A stretch of 64,000 bases of DNA from Streptacidiphilus neutrinimicus (GTDB lineage Bacteria; Actinomycetota; Actinomycetes; Streptomycetales; Streptomycetaceae): NCBI RefSeq assembly GCF_000787815.1, contig NZ_BBPO01000002.1:108445-172444 (forward strand), written 5' to 3'. The notes under the pieces were generated by a model. The model was given only the letters and a program-made list of their open reading frames with translations, was not told the origin of the DNA and ran no database searches. Positions 8,698 through 16,530 of this stretch are shown piece after piece. Made by a program: the position numbers and the translations under genes. Position 1 is the first letter of the stretch. Every line of letters begins with the position of its first letter.

Positions 8698-9453
8698 ATG
8701 ATCGGCCTTGTTCCGGCCGCAGGCGCGGGCAGCCGCCTCCGTCCCTACACCGACACCCTGCCCAAGGCGCTGGTGCCGGTGGACGACGAGCGGACCATCC
8801 TCGACATCACCCTGCGCAACTTCGCCGAGGTGGAGATGCGCGACGTGGCGATCATCGTGGGCTACTGCGCCGACGCGATCCGTGAGCGCAAGACCGCGCT
8901 GGAGCGCCGCCACGGCGTCACCCTGCACCTGGTGGACAACCCCAAGGCCGAGACCTGGAACAACTGCTACACGGTGTGGTGCGCGCGCGACCTGTTCAAG
9001 GAGGGCGTGATCCTCGCCAACAGCGACACCATCCACCCGGCCTCGGTCGAGCGGACGCTGTTGGAGGCCAACGCCAAGCTCGCCGCCGAAGGCCGCCAGC
9101 CCGGCATCCTGCTCGCCCTCGACACGGTGAAGAAGCTCGCCGACGAGGAGATGAAGGTCACGGTCGACCCGGAGCTGGGCGCCCGCCGCATCACCAAGCT
9201 GATGGATCCGGCCGACGCCACCGGCGAGTACATCGGCGTCACGCTGATCAACCCCTCCGCCGCCGCCGACCTGGCCTCCGCGCTGCAGGCCACCTTCGAG
9301 CGCGACCCGCAGCTGTACTACGAGGACGGCTACCAGGAGATGATCGACCGCGGCCTGCGGATCGACGTCCAGCCCATCGGACAGGTCGACTGGGTCGAGG
9401 TGGACAACCACGACGACCTCGCGCGCGGCCGGGAGATCGCGTGCCGGTACTGA
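8698..9453 (+). CDS. Sugar/polyol-phosphate nucleotidyltransferase
   Basis: 251 residues. The N-terminus GLVPAAGAGSRLRPYTDTLP followed by KALVPV is the NTP-binding signature of bacterial sugar-1-phosphate and phosphocholine nucleotidyltransferases (NTP_transferase family). NNCYTVWCARDLF and ILANSDTIH hold the metal-binding Asp, and VEVDNHDDLARG near the end is typical of the CTP-using branch, as in inositol-1-phosphate cytidylyltransferases. It overlaps the next gene by 13 bp, so the products are probably coupled: it is predicted to make the CDP- (or NDP-) activated form of a polyol phosphate. GGAGA stands 8 bp before the ATG. Confidence 0.85.
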   Translation: MIGLVPAAGAGSRLRPYTDTLPKALVPVDDERTILDITLRNFAEVEMRDVAIIVGYCADAIRERKTALERRHGVTLHLVDNPKAETWNNCYTVWCARDLFKEGVILANSDTIHPASVERTLLEANAKLAAEGRQPGILLALDTVKKLADEEMKVTVDPELGARRITKLMDPADATGEYIGVTLINPSAAADLASALQATFERDPQLYYEDGYQEMIDRGLRIDVQPIGQVDWVEVDNHDDLARGREIACRY

Positions 9454-10502
9454 CCCGACTGGTCCCCTCGCCCCTGGTGGTCGACGTGCGCTCCGGCGCG
9501 CTCGACCACCTCGGCGAGGTGCTGGCCAACCCCGGCATCGCCTCCACCGGCCGGATCGCCGTCGCCGTCAGCAACGGCTCCGGCGCCGCCATGCGCGAGC
9601 GCCTCGCGCCGCAGCTGCCCGGCGCGGCCTGGTTCACGGTGAAGGACGGCACGCTCGACGCCGCGGTCAAGCTGGCCGACCAGATCAAGGGCGGCCACTA
9701 CGACGCGCTCGTCGGCCTGGGCGGCGGCAAGATCATCGACGTGGCGAAGTACGCCGCGGCCCGGGTCGGCCTGCCGGTCGTCGCGGTCGCGACCAACCTC
9801 GCCCACGACGGCCTGTGCTCGCCCGTCTCCACACTCGACAACGACGCCGGCCGCGGCTCCTACGGAGTGCCCAGCCCGATCGCGATGATCGTCGACCTCG
9901 ACGTCATCCGGCAGGCTCCTGCCCGCTACGTCGCCGCGGGCATCGGCGACGCCGTGTCCAACGTCTCCTGCATCGCGGACTGGGAGCTGTCCCAGCGCGA
10001 GACGGGCGAGGCCGTGGACGGCCTCGCGGCCGCGATGTCGCGCACCGCCGGGGAGACGATCCTGCGCCACCCGGGCACGATCGCCGACAACGACTTCCTC
10101 GTCGCGCTCGCCGAGGCGCTGGTGCTCACCGGCATCTCCATGAACGTCGCGGGCAGCAGCCGCCCCGCCAGCGGCGCGTGCCACGAGATCAACCACGCGC
10201 TCGACATCCTCTACCCGGACCGCAAGGCGCAGCACGGCGAGCAGTGCGGCCTCGGCGCCGCATTCGCCACCTACCTGCGCGGCGACCTGCCGGTGGCCGC
10301 GCAGATGGTCGAGGCCCTGCGGCGGCACGGGCTGCCGGTGACGGCCGACCAGATCGGCTTCTCCGAGGAGGAGTTCGTCCAGGCCGTGCACTTCGCGCCG
10401 CAGACCCGCCCGGGCCGCTACACCATCCTGGAACACCTCGATCTCGCCCCCTCCGCCATCCGGGACGCGTACTTCTCCTATGTCAAAGACGTCTGCTCCT
10501 GA
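9441..10502 (+). CDS. sn-Glycerol-1-phosphate dehydrogenase-like enzyme
   Basis: 353 residues from GTG at 9441, inside the end of the upstream gene. The NAD-binding segment ALVGLGGGKIIDVAKYAA and AVATNLAHDGLCSPVST match the iron-containing-alcohol-dehydrogenase-like Gro1PDH family (EgsA/AraM). Metal ligands are in place: Asp in AAGIGDAVSN, His in CHEINHAL, His in KAQHGEQCGLG. Family members reduce dihydroxyacetone phosphate to sn-glycerol-1-phosphate, the stereoisomer not used for normal bacterial lipids. With a nucleotidyltransferase before it and a CDP-alcohol transferase after it, it probably supplies the polyol phosphate for a CDP-linked precursor. Confidence 0.85.
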   Translation: MPVLTRLVPSPLVVDVRSGALDHLGEVLANPGIASTGRIAVAVSNGSGAAMRERLAPQLPGAAWFTVKDGTLDAAVKLADQIKGGHYDALVGLGGGKIIDVAKYAAARVGLPVVAVATNLAHDGLCSPVSTLDNDAGRGSYGVPSPIAMIVDLDVIRQAPARYVAAGIGDAVSNVSCIADWELSQRETGEAVDGLAAAMSRTAGETILRHPGTIADNDFLVALAEALVLTGISMNVAGSSRPASGACHEINHALDILYPDRKAQHGEQCGLGAAFATYLRGDLPVAAQMVEALRRHGLPVTADQIGFSEEEFVQAVHFAPQTRPGRYTILEHLDLAPSAIRDAYFSYVKDVCS

Positions 10503-10515
10503 CCGGGGCGCCGCC

Positions 10516-11304
10516 ATGAACACCAGCAAGCCGACGCTCGCCGAGTTCCGCGCCGTCGCGCACCCGGAGGGCCTGCTGGACCGCCGTTCCGGCGAGCACT
10601 GGGCCGGCCGCCTCTACATGCGGCGGATCTCCTCGCGGGTGACCCGCCACCTGGTCAACGCGCCGGTCACGCCGAACCAGCTGACCTGGCTGATGATGGT
10701 CGCCGGCGTGCTGGCCGGGGCTGCGCTGCTGGTGCCCGGCCTCTGGGGCGCCGTGCTGGGCGCCCTGCTGATCCAGCTCTACCTGGGCCTGGACTGCGTC
10801 GACGGCGAGCTCGCACGCTGGCGCAAGCAGACCTCCACGACCGGGGTCTACCTCGACCGCGTCGGCCACTACCTCTCCGAGGCGGCCCTGCTGACCGGCT
10901 TCGGCCTGCGCGCCGCGGACCTGTTCCAGCAGCAGGGCGCCCGCGCCTGGCTGTGGGCGTTCCTCGGCACGCTGGCCGCGCTCGGCGCGATCCTGATCAA
11001 GGCGGAGACGGACCTCGTCGACGTCGCCCGGATCCGCCGCGGCCTGACGGCCGTCGAGGACTCGGCCTCGGTGCCGCGCGCGGCGGGCGTCGCCAAGGCC
11101 CGCAAGGCGGCGTCGGCGCTGAAGTTCCACCGTCTGATCGGCGGTGTCGAGGCGTCGCTGGTCATCCTGGCGGCGGGCATCGCGGACGCGGTTCACGGCG
11201 ACCTGTTCTTCACCCGCCTCGCGGTGGCGGTCCTCGCGGCGATCGCGTTGCTGCAGACCGCGCTGCACCTGCTCAGCATCGTCCTCTCCAGCCGACTTCG
11301 GTGA
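10516..11304 (+). CDS. CDP-alcohol phosphatidyltransferase, variant motif
   Basis: 262 residues from ATG 10516 (another ATG at 10480 lies inside the upstream gene and lacks a ribosome-binding site). Several membrane helices are visible. The signature DxxDGxxARx8GxxxDxxxD is seen as DCVDGELARW, then TTGVYLDRVGH; the last Asp, the proposed catalytic base, is His in this protein. Known members join a CDP-alcohol to a second alcohol and release CMP. Here it should use the CDP-polyol made by the two upstream enzymes. The acceptor is unknown. Confidence 0.85.
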   Translation: MNTSKPTLAEFRAVAHPEGLLDRRSGEHWAGRLYMRRISSRVTRHLVNAPVTPNQLTWLMMVAGVLAGAALLVPGLWGAVLGALLIQLYLGLDCVDGELARWRKQTSTTGVYLDRVGHYLSEAALLTGFGLRAADLFQQQGARAWLWAFLGTLAALGAILIKAETDLVDVARIRRGLTAVEDSASVPRAAGVAKARKAASALKFHRLIGGVEASLVILAAGIADAVHGDLFFTRLAVAVLAAIALLQTALHLLSIVLSSRLR

Positions 11305-11309
11305 GTGTC

Positions 11310-12197
11310 ATGACAGATTCCAAGGAACTGAAGCTCGGCGCGGTGGTCATCACCCAGGGCACGCGCCCGGTCGAACTCAAGGCCCTCCTCGACTCCGTGG
11401 CCGCGCAGCGCGGCCCGGTCGTCGAGGTCGCCGTCGTCGCCAACGGCGCGCCGCTGCCGGAACTACCCGACGGTGTGCGCGGCGTGGCCGTGCCGGAGAA
11501 CCTCGGCATCCCCGGCGGCCGCAACGTCGGCATCGAGGCCTTCGGGCCCGACGGCCGCGAGGTCGACGTCGTGCTCTTCCTGGACGACGACGGGCTGCTG
11601 CCGCTGGAGGACACGGCCGAGAAGCTGCGGGAGGCCTTCGCCGCCGACCCGAAGCTCGGCATCGTCTCCTTTCGCATCGTCGACGAGGAGGGCCTGTCGC
11701 AGCGCCGCCACGTGCCGCGCCTGCGCGCCTCCGACCCGATGCGCTCCTCGCGGGTGACCACCTTCCTGGGCGGTGCGAGCGCGGTGCGCTCGCAGGTCTT
11801 CGCGACCGCCGGGCAGTTGCCGGACGTGTTCTTCTACGGCCACGAGGAGACCGATCTCGCCTGGCGTGCGCTGGACGCGGGCTGGGAGATCGAGTACCGC
11901 TCGGACGTCGTGCTGCGCCACCCGCGCACGCTGCCCTCGCGGCACGCGACGTACAACCACAACATCGCCCGCAACCGCGTCTGGCTCGCCCGCCGCAACC
12001 TGCCGGCCCTGCTGGTCCCGGTCTACCTCGGCGTCTGGCTCCTGCTGACGCTGGCGCGCCGCCCCTCGGGCGAGGCGCTGCGCGCCTGGCTCGGCGGCTT
12101 CGCCGCCGGCTGGCGCCAGCCGGCCGGTCCGCGTCGGCCGATCCGCTGGTCGACGGTGTGGCGCATGACGAAGCTCGGCCGCCCGCCGGTCATCTGA
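11310..12197 (+). CDS. Family 2 glycosyltransferase
   Basis: 295 residues from the ATG at 11310, six bases after the preceding stop. GT-A fold: AVVITQGTRPVELKALLDS near the N-terminus, NLGIPGGRNVGIEAF, and the DxD-type VLFLDDDGLLPLE near residue 95. A later HEETDLAWRALDAGWEIEY region is the acceptor/catalytic motif of rhamnosyl- and galactofuranosyl-type GT2 enzymes. The tail has one hydrophobic segment (LVPVYLGVWLLLTLA). Last gene of the four-gene operon, followed by a hairpin. It probably decorates the polyol-phosphate product. Confidence 0.87.
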   Translation: MTDSKELKLGAVVITQGTRPVELKALLDSVAAQRGPVVEVAVVANGAPLPELPDGVRGVAVPENLGIPGGRNVGIEAFGPDGREVDVVLFLDDDGLLPLEDTAEKLREAFAADPKLGIVSFRIVDEEGLSQRRHVPRLRASDPMRSSRVTTFLGGASAVRSQVFATAGQLPDVFFYGHEETDLAWRALDAGWEIEYRSDVVLRHPRTLPSRHATYNHNIARNRVWLARRNLPALLVPVYLGVWLLLTLARRPSGEALRAWLGGFAAGWRQPAGPRRPIRWSTVWRMTKLGRPPVI

Positions 12198-12215
12198 TCC
12201 GTTGTCGAGCCGGCT

Positions 12216-12243
12216 CCCGGTCTCCCCGAAAAGGGAGGCCGGG
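12216..12243 (+). terminator. Hairpin terminator after the glycan-precursor operon
   Basis: CCCGGTCTCCC (12216-12226) pairs with GGGAGGCCGGG (12233-12243) through 11 positions, one a G-U pair, with a 6-nt loop rich in A. It lies 19 bp after the glycosyltransferase stop. Confidence 0.7.
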
Positions 12244-12272
12244 GTTGGTCGTCTCCGTGGCACAGTGGCCTC

Positions 12273-12821
12273 GTGATCACGCTGACGACCGACCGGCTGC
12301 TGCTCCGTCCTCCGGCGCAGGAGGACATCGATCCGCTGCTGGAGATGAACACCGACCCCGAGGTGATGCGGTACATCGGGGACGGCTCCCTCGGGCCGGT
12401 CGACCGGGAGTCGACCGCCGCGATCGTGTCGCGGGCGCGCGAGGGATGGGCCCGCAACGGCTTCGGCATGCTCTCCGTGATCACCCGGGATGGCGGAAAG
12501 TACGCGGGGTGGGTCACTCTCGCGGTGCCGAGGTTCCTGCCGCAGATCCTGCCCGCGGTCGAGATCGGCTGGCGGTTCCGGCGTGGCTTCTGGGGTCGTG
12601 GCTACGCCACCGAGGCGGCGGCGCCGTTGCTGGACTTCGCGTTCGCGGAGGCGGAGCTCGATCGGGTCGTGAGCATCCGTCACCCCGACAACCACCGATC
12701 CGGACGGGTCATGGAGAAGCTCGGCCTGCGCTTCGCCGAGGAGGCCGTCGTGCCTGCACACGGCACGCGGGTGCTCGTGGACGCGATCACGCGCGAGGAG
12801 TACGCCGCCACCAAGGGGTGA
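12273..12821 (+). CDS. GNAT N-acetyltransferase (RimJ/RimL-like)
   Basis: 182 residues from GTG at 12273. TDRLLLRPPAQEDIDPLLEM near the start and EIGWRFRRGFWGRGYATEAA near residue 95 are the RimJ/RimL-type acetyltransferase signatures, the latter containing the acetyl-CoA loop RGFWGRGYAT. VVSIRHPDNHRSGRVMEKLG near residue 135 is the usual C-terminal motif. It may acetylate N-terminal amino groups or a small molecule or antibiotic. Monocistronic. Confidence 0.87.
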   Translation: MITLTTDRLLLRPPAQEDIDPLLEMNTDPEVMRYIGDGSLGPVDRESTAAIVSRAREGWARNGFGMLSVITRDGGKYAGWVTLAVPRFLPQILPAVEIGWRFRRGFWGRGYATEAAAPLLDFAFAEAELDRVVSIRHPDNHRSGRVMEKLGLRFAEEAVVPAHGTRVLVDAITREEYAATKG

Positions 12822-12933
12822 CGCCTCCCAGCCGGCGGAGCGGATGGCCGTCGATCATGGTGCGCTGTATCTCCGCCCTGGGCCGGTCTGGCAGCGGAGG
12901 GGGAGCGGCGCGGTCCCGCCTTGAGCTGCATCT

Positions 12934-12994
12934 TCAACCCATCGGTTGACAATGTGCGGAAGGGGCGTAGCGTTGTTATCAACCAATCGGTTGA
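12934..12994 (+). promoter_or_regulatory. arsR promoter with two matching operators
   Basis: TTGACA (12946-12951) and TAGCGT (12968-12973) are 16 bp apart. Two copies of TCAACC-(C/A)ATC-GGTTGA lie at 12934-12949 and 12979-12994, one over the -35 and one over the expected start of transcription. Their centres are 45 bp apart. A clear design for autorepression. Confidence 0.7.
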
Positions 12995-13018
12995 GAAAGA
13001 GGCCGGGAAAGGACGACG

Positions 13019-13420
13019 GTGGCCGAGGACCAGCTCTCCCGGGCGTTCACCGCGCTCGCCGATCCGACCAGGCGGGACATAGTGGCCCGGCTGTCACTCG
13101 CGGACGCCACGCCCGGCCAGTTGGCCGAGCCGTTCGCGATGTCGCTCCAGGCGGTGTCCAAGCACCTCAAGGTGCTGGAGGAGGCCGGGCTGATAAGCCG
13201 GAGCCGCGACGCGCAGCGCCGCCCGTGCCATCTGGAGACGGCCGTGCTCGACGAGATGACCGCCTGGGTCGACCGCTACCGGCGCAACGCCGAGGAGCGC
13301 TTCCGCCGCCTGGACGCCGTGCTGGCGGCCATGGACGACGACATGCACGACGACGCGCACGACACGCAGCACAACGACGAACACCAGCAGGACGAGGACG
13401 AAGGAGTGGCATCGCCATGA
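13019..13420 (+). CDS. ArsR-family regulator with acidic/His-rich tail
   Basis: 133 residues from GTG at 13019, with GAAAGGA 5 bp upstream. FTALADPTRRDIVARLSL and MSLQAVSKHLKVLEEAGLIS make the ArsR winged helix (residues 8-60). The last 30 residues are Asp/His/Glu-rich (MDDDMHDDAHDTQHND), which is unusual and could bind metal. No metal-site CVC motif is seen, so it belongs to the ArsR branch paired with AHSA1/SRPBCC proteins. It overlaps its partner by ATGA. Twin operators over the promoter predict autorepression. Confidence 0.88.
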   Translation: MAEDQLSRAFTALADPTRRDIVARLSLADATPGQLAEPFAMSLQAVSKHLKVLEEAGLISRSRDAQRRPCHLETAVLDEMTAWVDRYRRNAEERFRRLDAVLAAMDDDMHDDAHDTQHNDEHQQDEDEGVASP

Positions 13421-13908
13421 CCACGCGACCGGTCCACGAGACCGCCATCGAGGCCGACCCCCAGCTGCCGACCATCCGCATCACCCGCGAGTTCGACGCC
13501 CCCGTCGCCAAGGTCTTCCGGGCCTGGATCGACCCGGAGCTGGTCGGCCGCTGGCTCGGACCCAAGGACCTCAGCACCGAGTTCGACATCTGGGAGCTGC
13601 GCACCGGCGGCCACTACCGCTACCGCCAGCTGCGCGGGGGCGAAGAGGTCGCCGCCTTCTACGGCTCCTTCCACGAGGTGCGCCCCGAGAGCCGCCTCGT
13701 GCAGACCTTCACCTACGAGGGCGTTCCGGACGGCGTCGCGCTGGACACCGCGACCTTCGAGGACCTCGGCGACGGCCGCACCCGAGTCACCGTCCTCTCC
13801 GTCGTCGAGTCCCTCGTGACCCGCGACATGATCCTGGCCAGCGGCATGGACCGCGGCGTGATCGAGGGCTACGAGCGACTGGACGACGTGCTGTCCGGCC
13901 TCGCCTGA
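13417..13908 (+). CDS. AHSA1/SRPBCC-domain protein
   Basis: 163 residues from the ATG overlapping the arsR stop. RITREFDAPVAKVFRAWIDP and RWLGPKDLSTEFDIWE, then GGHYRYRQL, are typical of AHSA1-type SRPBCC domains, a helix-grip fold that binds hydrophobic ligands. Such genes are commonly the direct partner of an ArsR regulator; the exact role is unknown. A GC-rich hairpin follows the stop. Confidence 0.87.
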   Translation: MTTRPVHETAIEADPQLPTIRITREFDAPVAKVFRAWIDPELVGRWLGPKDLSTEFDIWELRTGGHYRYRQLRGGEEVAAFYGSFHEVRPESRLVQTFTYEGVPDGVALDTATFEDLGDGRTRVTVLSVVESLVTRDMILASGMDRGVIEGYERLDDVLSGLA

Positions 13909-13921
13909 CGGGGCGCGAGGA

Positions 13922-13951
13922 GCCGGGCGGGGCGCGGGCGCCCCGCCCGGC
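13922..13951. terminator. GC-rich hairpin between convergent units
   Basis: GCCGGGCGGGGCGC (13922-13935) pairs perfectly with 13938-13951. It sits between the AHSA1 gene and the end of the osmoprotectant operon and may serve both. Confidence 0.7.
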
Positions 13952-14000
13952 GCACCCGCGCGCCAGGGCGTGCGCGGCCTCGGCCCCGTCGCCCCGGGCC

Positions 14001-14966
14001 TCAGCCGTTGTTCGCGAGGTCGGCGATCGTGACCAGGTGGTACTTGTCTGCCGTCGCCTTGGTGACCACGATCGCGTCCTTGTCCTGGGCGGAGGACTGG
14101 CCGAGGACGGTCAGCGGAGCCGGAACGGCCTTCTGCAGCGCCGCGTAGACGTCGGCGGACGAGACCGCGGTGGCCTTGGGGTCGAAGTACACCAGCAGCG
14201 CGCCGCTGTACTCGGGGATCAGGTCGATCGAGCCGTCCTTCAGGCCCGGGACGTAGGTCTCGCGGCTGCCGATGTTCAAGCGGGTGGTGACGCTGGCCCC
14301 CTGGGCCTGCAGCGCCTTCGCGTAGATCTCCGCGAGCAGGACGCTCTCCTGGAAGTTCGCCGAGCCGATCTTGACGGAGACGCCCTGCGCCGCCGTGCCG
14401 GTCTTGTTGAGGCCCTCCGCGGCCAGCCAGCCCTCGGCGACGGCAGCCGGGTCCTGCTTGTCGGTGATGACGTGGACGTCGAGCTGGGCCAGCGTGTTGG
14501 TGTCGAGCTTGTCCGAGACCGCCTTGAGGGTGGAGGTGACGCCCGGCGACGCCTTCGCCTTGTTGATCAGCGGCAGCACGTTCTGCGCGGCGTAGAGGTT
14601 CTTCGGGTCCTGCAGCACGACGAAGCCGTTCGCCGGGATCGAGGGGTCGGTGGTGAAGATGTCGCCCGCGTCGATCTGACCGTTCTTCAGCGCGTTGATG
14701 GTCAGCGGGCCGCCGGCGTCGAGGGTCTTGTAGGAGCCGAAGGTGACGCCGTAGACGCGCTCGAGGCCGGGGATGCCGTCCGTGCGGGTCTTGAACTCAG
14801 GCGAGCCGCCCAGGACCAGCTTCGAGGCGATGGTCGTGCCGCCGCCCGACGCGCTGCTGCCGCCGCTGGCCGAGAGTCCGTTCGAGCCGCTGCTGCCACT
14901 GCTGCCGCAGGCGGCGAGCGCCGTCGCGCAGACCGCGACGAGGGCTGACGTGAGTGCCTTCTTCAT
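14001..14966 (-). CDS. Circularly permuted osmoprotectant ABC substrate-binding lipoprotein
   Basis: 321 residues. Lipobox LAAC with Cys20, then a Ser/Gly linker. The OpuAC/ProX-type ligand-binding domain is present in full but in swapped order: residues 48 to about 190 hold the canonical C-terminal half (LVLGGSPEFKTRTDGIPG, INALKNGQIDAGDIFTTDP), and residues 196-321 hold the canonical N-terminal half (VKIGSANFQESVLLAEIY, LNIGSRETYVPGLKDGSIDL), ending at TIADLANNG, the point that normally leads into LVLGG. A short linker (NKTGTAAQG) joins the old ends. Such proteins capture glycine betaine, choline or similar solutes. Last gene of the operon; AGGAG stands 8 bp before the ATG. Confidence 0.88.
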   Translation of the reverse strand: MKKALTSALVAVCATALAACGSSGSSGSNGLSASGGSSASGGGTTIASKLVLGGSPEFKTRTDGIPGLERVYGVTFGSYKTLDAGGPLTINALKNGQIDAGDIFTTDPSIPANGFVVLQDPKNLYAAQNVLPLINKAKASPGVTSTLKAVSDKLDTNTLAQLDVHVITDKQDPAAVAEGWLAAEGLNKTGTAAQGVSVKIGSANFQESVLLAEIYAKALQAQGASVTTRLNIGSRETYVPGLKDGSIDLIPEYSGALLVYFDPKATAVSSADVYAALQKAVPAPLTVLGQSSAQDKDAIVVTKATADKYHLVTIADLANNG

Positions 14967-15037
14967 CGTTCGTTCTCCTGGGTAGTGGGAGCGGGGAGTC
15001 GGAGGAGTCGGGGGCGTGGGCGCCCCGAGGACGGGGG

Positions 15038-15778
15038 TCACGCGGTGTGCGTGGACGGCGGCGCGTCGGCCGTGGCGACCGGGTCGCCGACGAGCGTCCG
15101 CCGCGAGAAGCGGCCGGAGACGCCGCGCGAGACCGTGTAGCGCTGGGCGAGTGCCAGCACCAGGTCCGCGGCGACCGCGAGCATCGCGACCAGCAGCGCG
15201 CCCGCGTCCCGCTCGGCGAAGTTCTGGCTGGCCTGGCCGTCGTAGACGAAGCGGCCGAGGCCGCCGAGGCCCAGGTAGGCGGCGACCGTGGCCGTCGCGA
15301 TGACCTGCAGCGTCGCGCTGCGCACCCCGGAGAAGACCAGGGGCAGCGCGTTCGGCAGCTCGACCCGGCGCACCACCTGACCGCCGCGCATGCCCATCCC
15401 GGCCGCCGCGTCCCGCACGGCCGGGTCCACGTTCTCGACGCCGGCGACGGTGCTGGCCAGGATCGGCGGGATCGCCAGCAGGATCAGCACGATCTCCGTC
15501 GGCAGGAGGTAGACGGTGTCGCCCCGGCCGTGGATGTGCGGGGCCAGCATCACGTAGAGCAGGATCAGCAGCCCGACCACCGGCAGCGCGCGCACGGCGT
15601 TGGCGACGGTGACCAGCCACCGGCCGCGCCCGGCGTGTCCGATCAGCAGCCCGACGGGCAGGGCCAGGGCGGTGGCGACGACCAGCGCGAACAGTGCGTA
15701 CTGCAGGTGCGACCAGAGCTGGTCCAGGATGCCGCCCGAGGCGGTCCAGTTCCCCGGGTCGTTGAGCCACTGGATCAC
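15038..15778 (-). CDS. Osmoprotectant ABC permease (OpuBB/ProW type), second copy
   Basis: 246 residues from GTG at 15778, which overlaps the first permease stop by 4 bp. Five to six membrane helices are visible. DAAAGMGMRGGQVVRRVELP followed by NALPLVFSGVR is the EAA loop that contacts the ATPase. The C-terminus is hydrophilic (FSRRTLVGDPVATADAPP). Together with the other permease it forms a heterodimeric channel for betaine-like solutes. Confidence 0.88.
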   Translation of the reverse strand: MIQWLNDPGNWTASGGILDQLWSHLQYALFALVVATALALPVGLLIGHAGRGRWLVTVANAVRALPVVGLLILLYVMLAPHIHGRGDTVYLLPTEIVLILLAIPPILASTVAGVENVDPAVRDAAAGMGMRGGQVVRRVELPNALPLVFSGVRSATLQVIATATVAAYLGLGGLGRFVYDGQASQNFAERDAGALLVAMLAVAADLVLALAQRYTVSRGVSGRFSRRTLVGDPVATADAPPSTHTA

Positions 15779-16530
15779 GAGCCGCTCACCGCCCGCCGCC
15801 ACGGGGTCGCCAGCCAGGTGCCGCCGACCACCAGCAGGTCCAGCGCCAGCGCCAGCAGCACGCACAGCACGATCCCGAGGGTGATCGGCGGGTAGTAGGG
15901 GCTGCCGACCGAGAGCTGGAAGCCGGTGGTGAACAACTGGCCGAGGTTGGGCACGCCGATGGTGCCGGCCACGGCCACCAGGCTGACGTTGGCGACGACC
16001 GCGACGCGCACGCCTGCCGCGATCACCGGCACGGCCAGTGGCAGCTCCACCTTCAGCAGCCGTTGACGCCGGGTCAGGCCCATCGCCGTCGCCGCCTGCG
16101 CGACGTCGTCCGGCACCGCGCCCAGCCCGTCGGCCACGACGCGGACCAGCAGGGCGACGCTGTAGACGGTGAGGGCGACCGCGACGTTGATCGGGTCGAG
16201 GATCTGGGTGCCGAGGATGTCCGGCATCGCCACGAACAGCGCGATGGACGGGATCGTGTAGAGCAGTCCGGCCGCGGTGACCAGCGGCGGGTAGGTCCAC
16301 CGGTAGCGGCGCGCCACCCAGCCGAGCGGGAGCGCGATCAGCAGCCCGGCCACCACCGGGACCGCGGAGAGCCAGGTGTGGTACCAGAGCCAGTTGAGCA
16401 CCTCGTCGCGGTGGTCGTTGAAGTACCCGAACATGCCGAGCGGCGAGGAGTCCTGGGCCAGCGGTGCGACGGGCGGCAAGACGCGCGGGGCTACCCCCGG
16501 CGAGACGTGCGGGGAGACAGGGGACGGCAT
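15775..16530 (-). CDS. Osmoprotectant ABC permease (OpuBD/ProW type), first copy
   Basis: 251 residues. The ATG at 16530 shares one base with the ATPase stop (TGATG), supporting this start over the inner Met at residue 33. The first 30 residues are Pro-rich (SPHVSPGVAPRVLPPVAP), then membrane helices follow. QAATAMGLTRRQRLLKVELP then LAVPVIAAGVR is the EAA loop. The order in the operon is ATPase, permease, permease, binding protein. Confidence 0.88.
   Translation of the reverse strand: MPSPVSPHVSPGVAPRVLPPVAPLAQDSSPLGMFGYFNDHRDEVLNWLWYHTWLSAVPVVAGLLIALPLGWVARRYRWTYPPLVTAAGLLYTIPSIALFVAMPDILGTQILDPINVAVALTVYSVALLVRVVADGLGAVPDDVAQAATAMGLTRRQRLLKVELPLAVPVIAAGVRVAVVANVSLVAVAGTIGVPNLGQLFTTGFQLSVGSPYYPPITLGIVLCVLLALALDLLVVGGTWLATPWRRAVSGS

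Noticed and set aside
9441..10502. Ordinary iron alcohol dehydrogenase
   Set aside because: The NLAHDGLCSP stretch and the operon context point to the glycerol-1-phosphate dehydrogenase branch instead.
14967..15770. Apparent fusion of the permease region with the binding protein
   Set aside because: The upstream part is a shadow of the permease gene. The lipoprotein signal peptide and ribosome-binding site fix the start at 14966.
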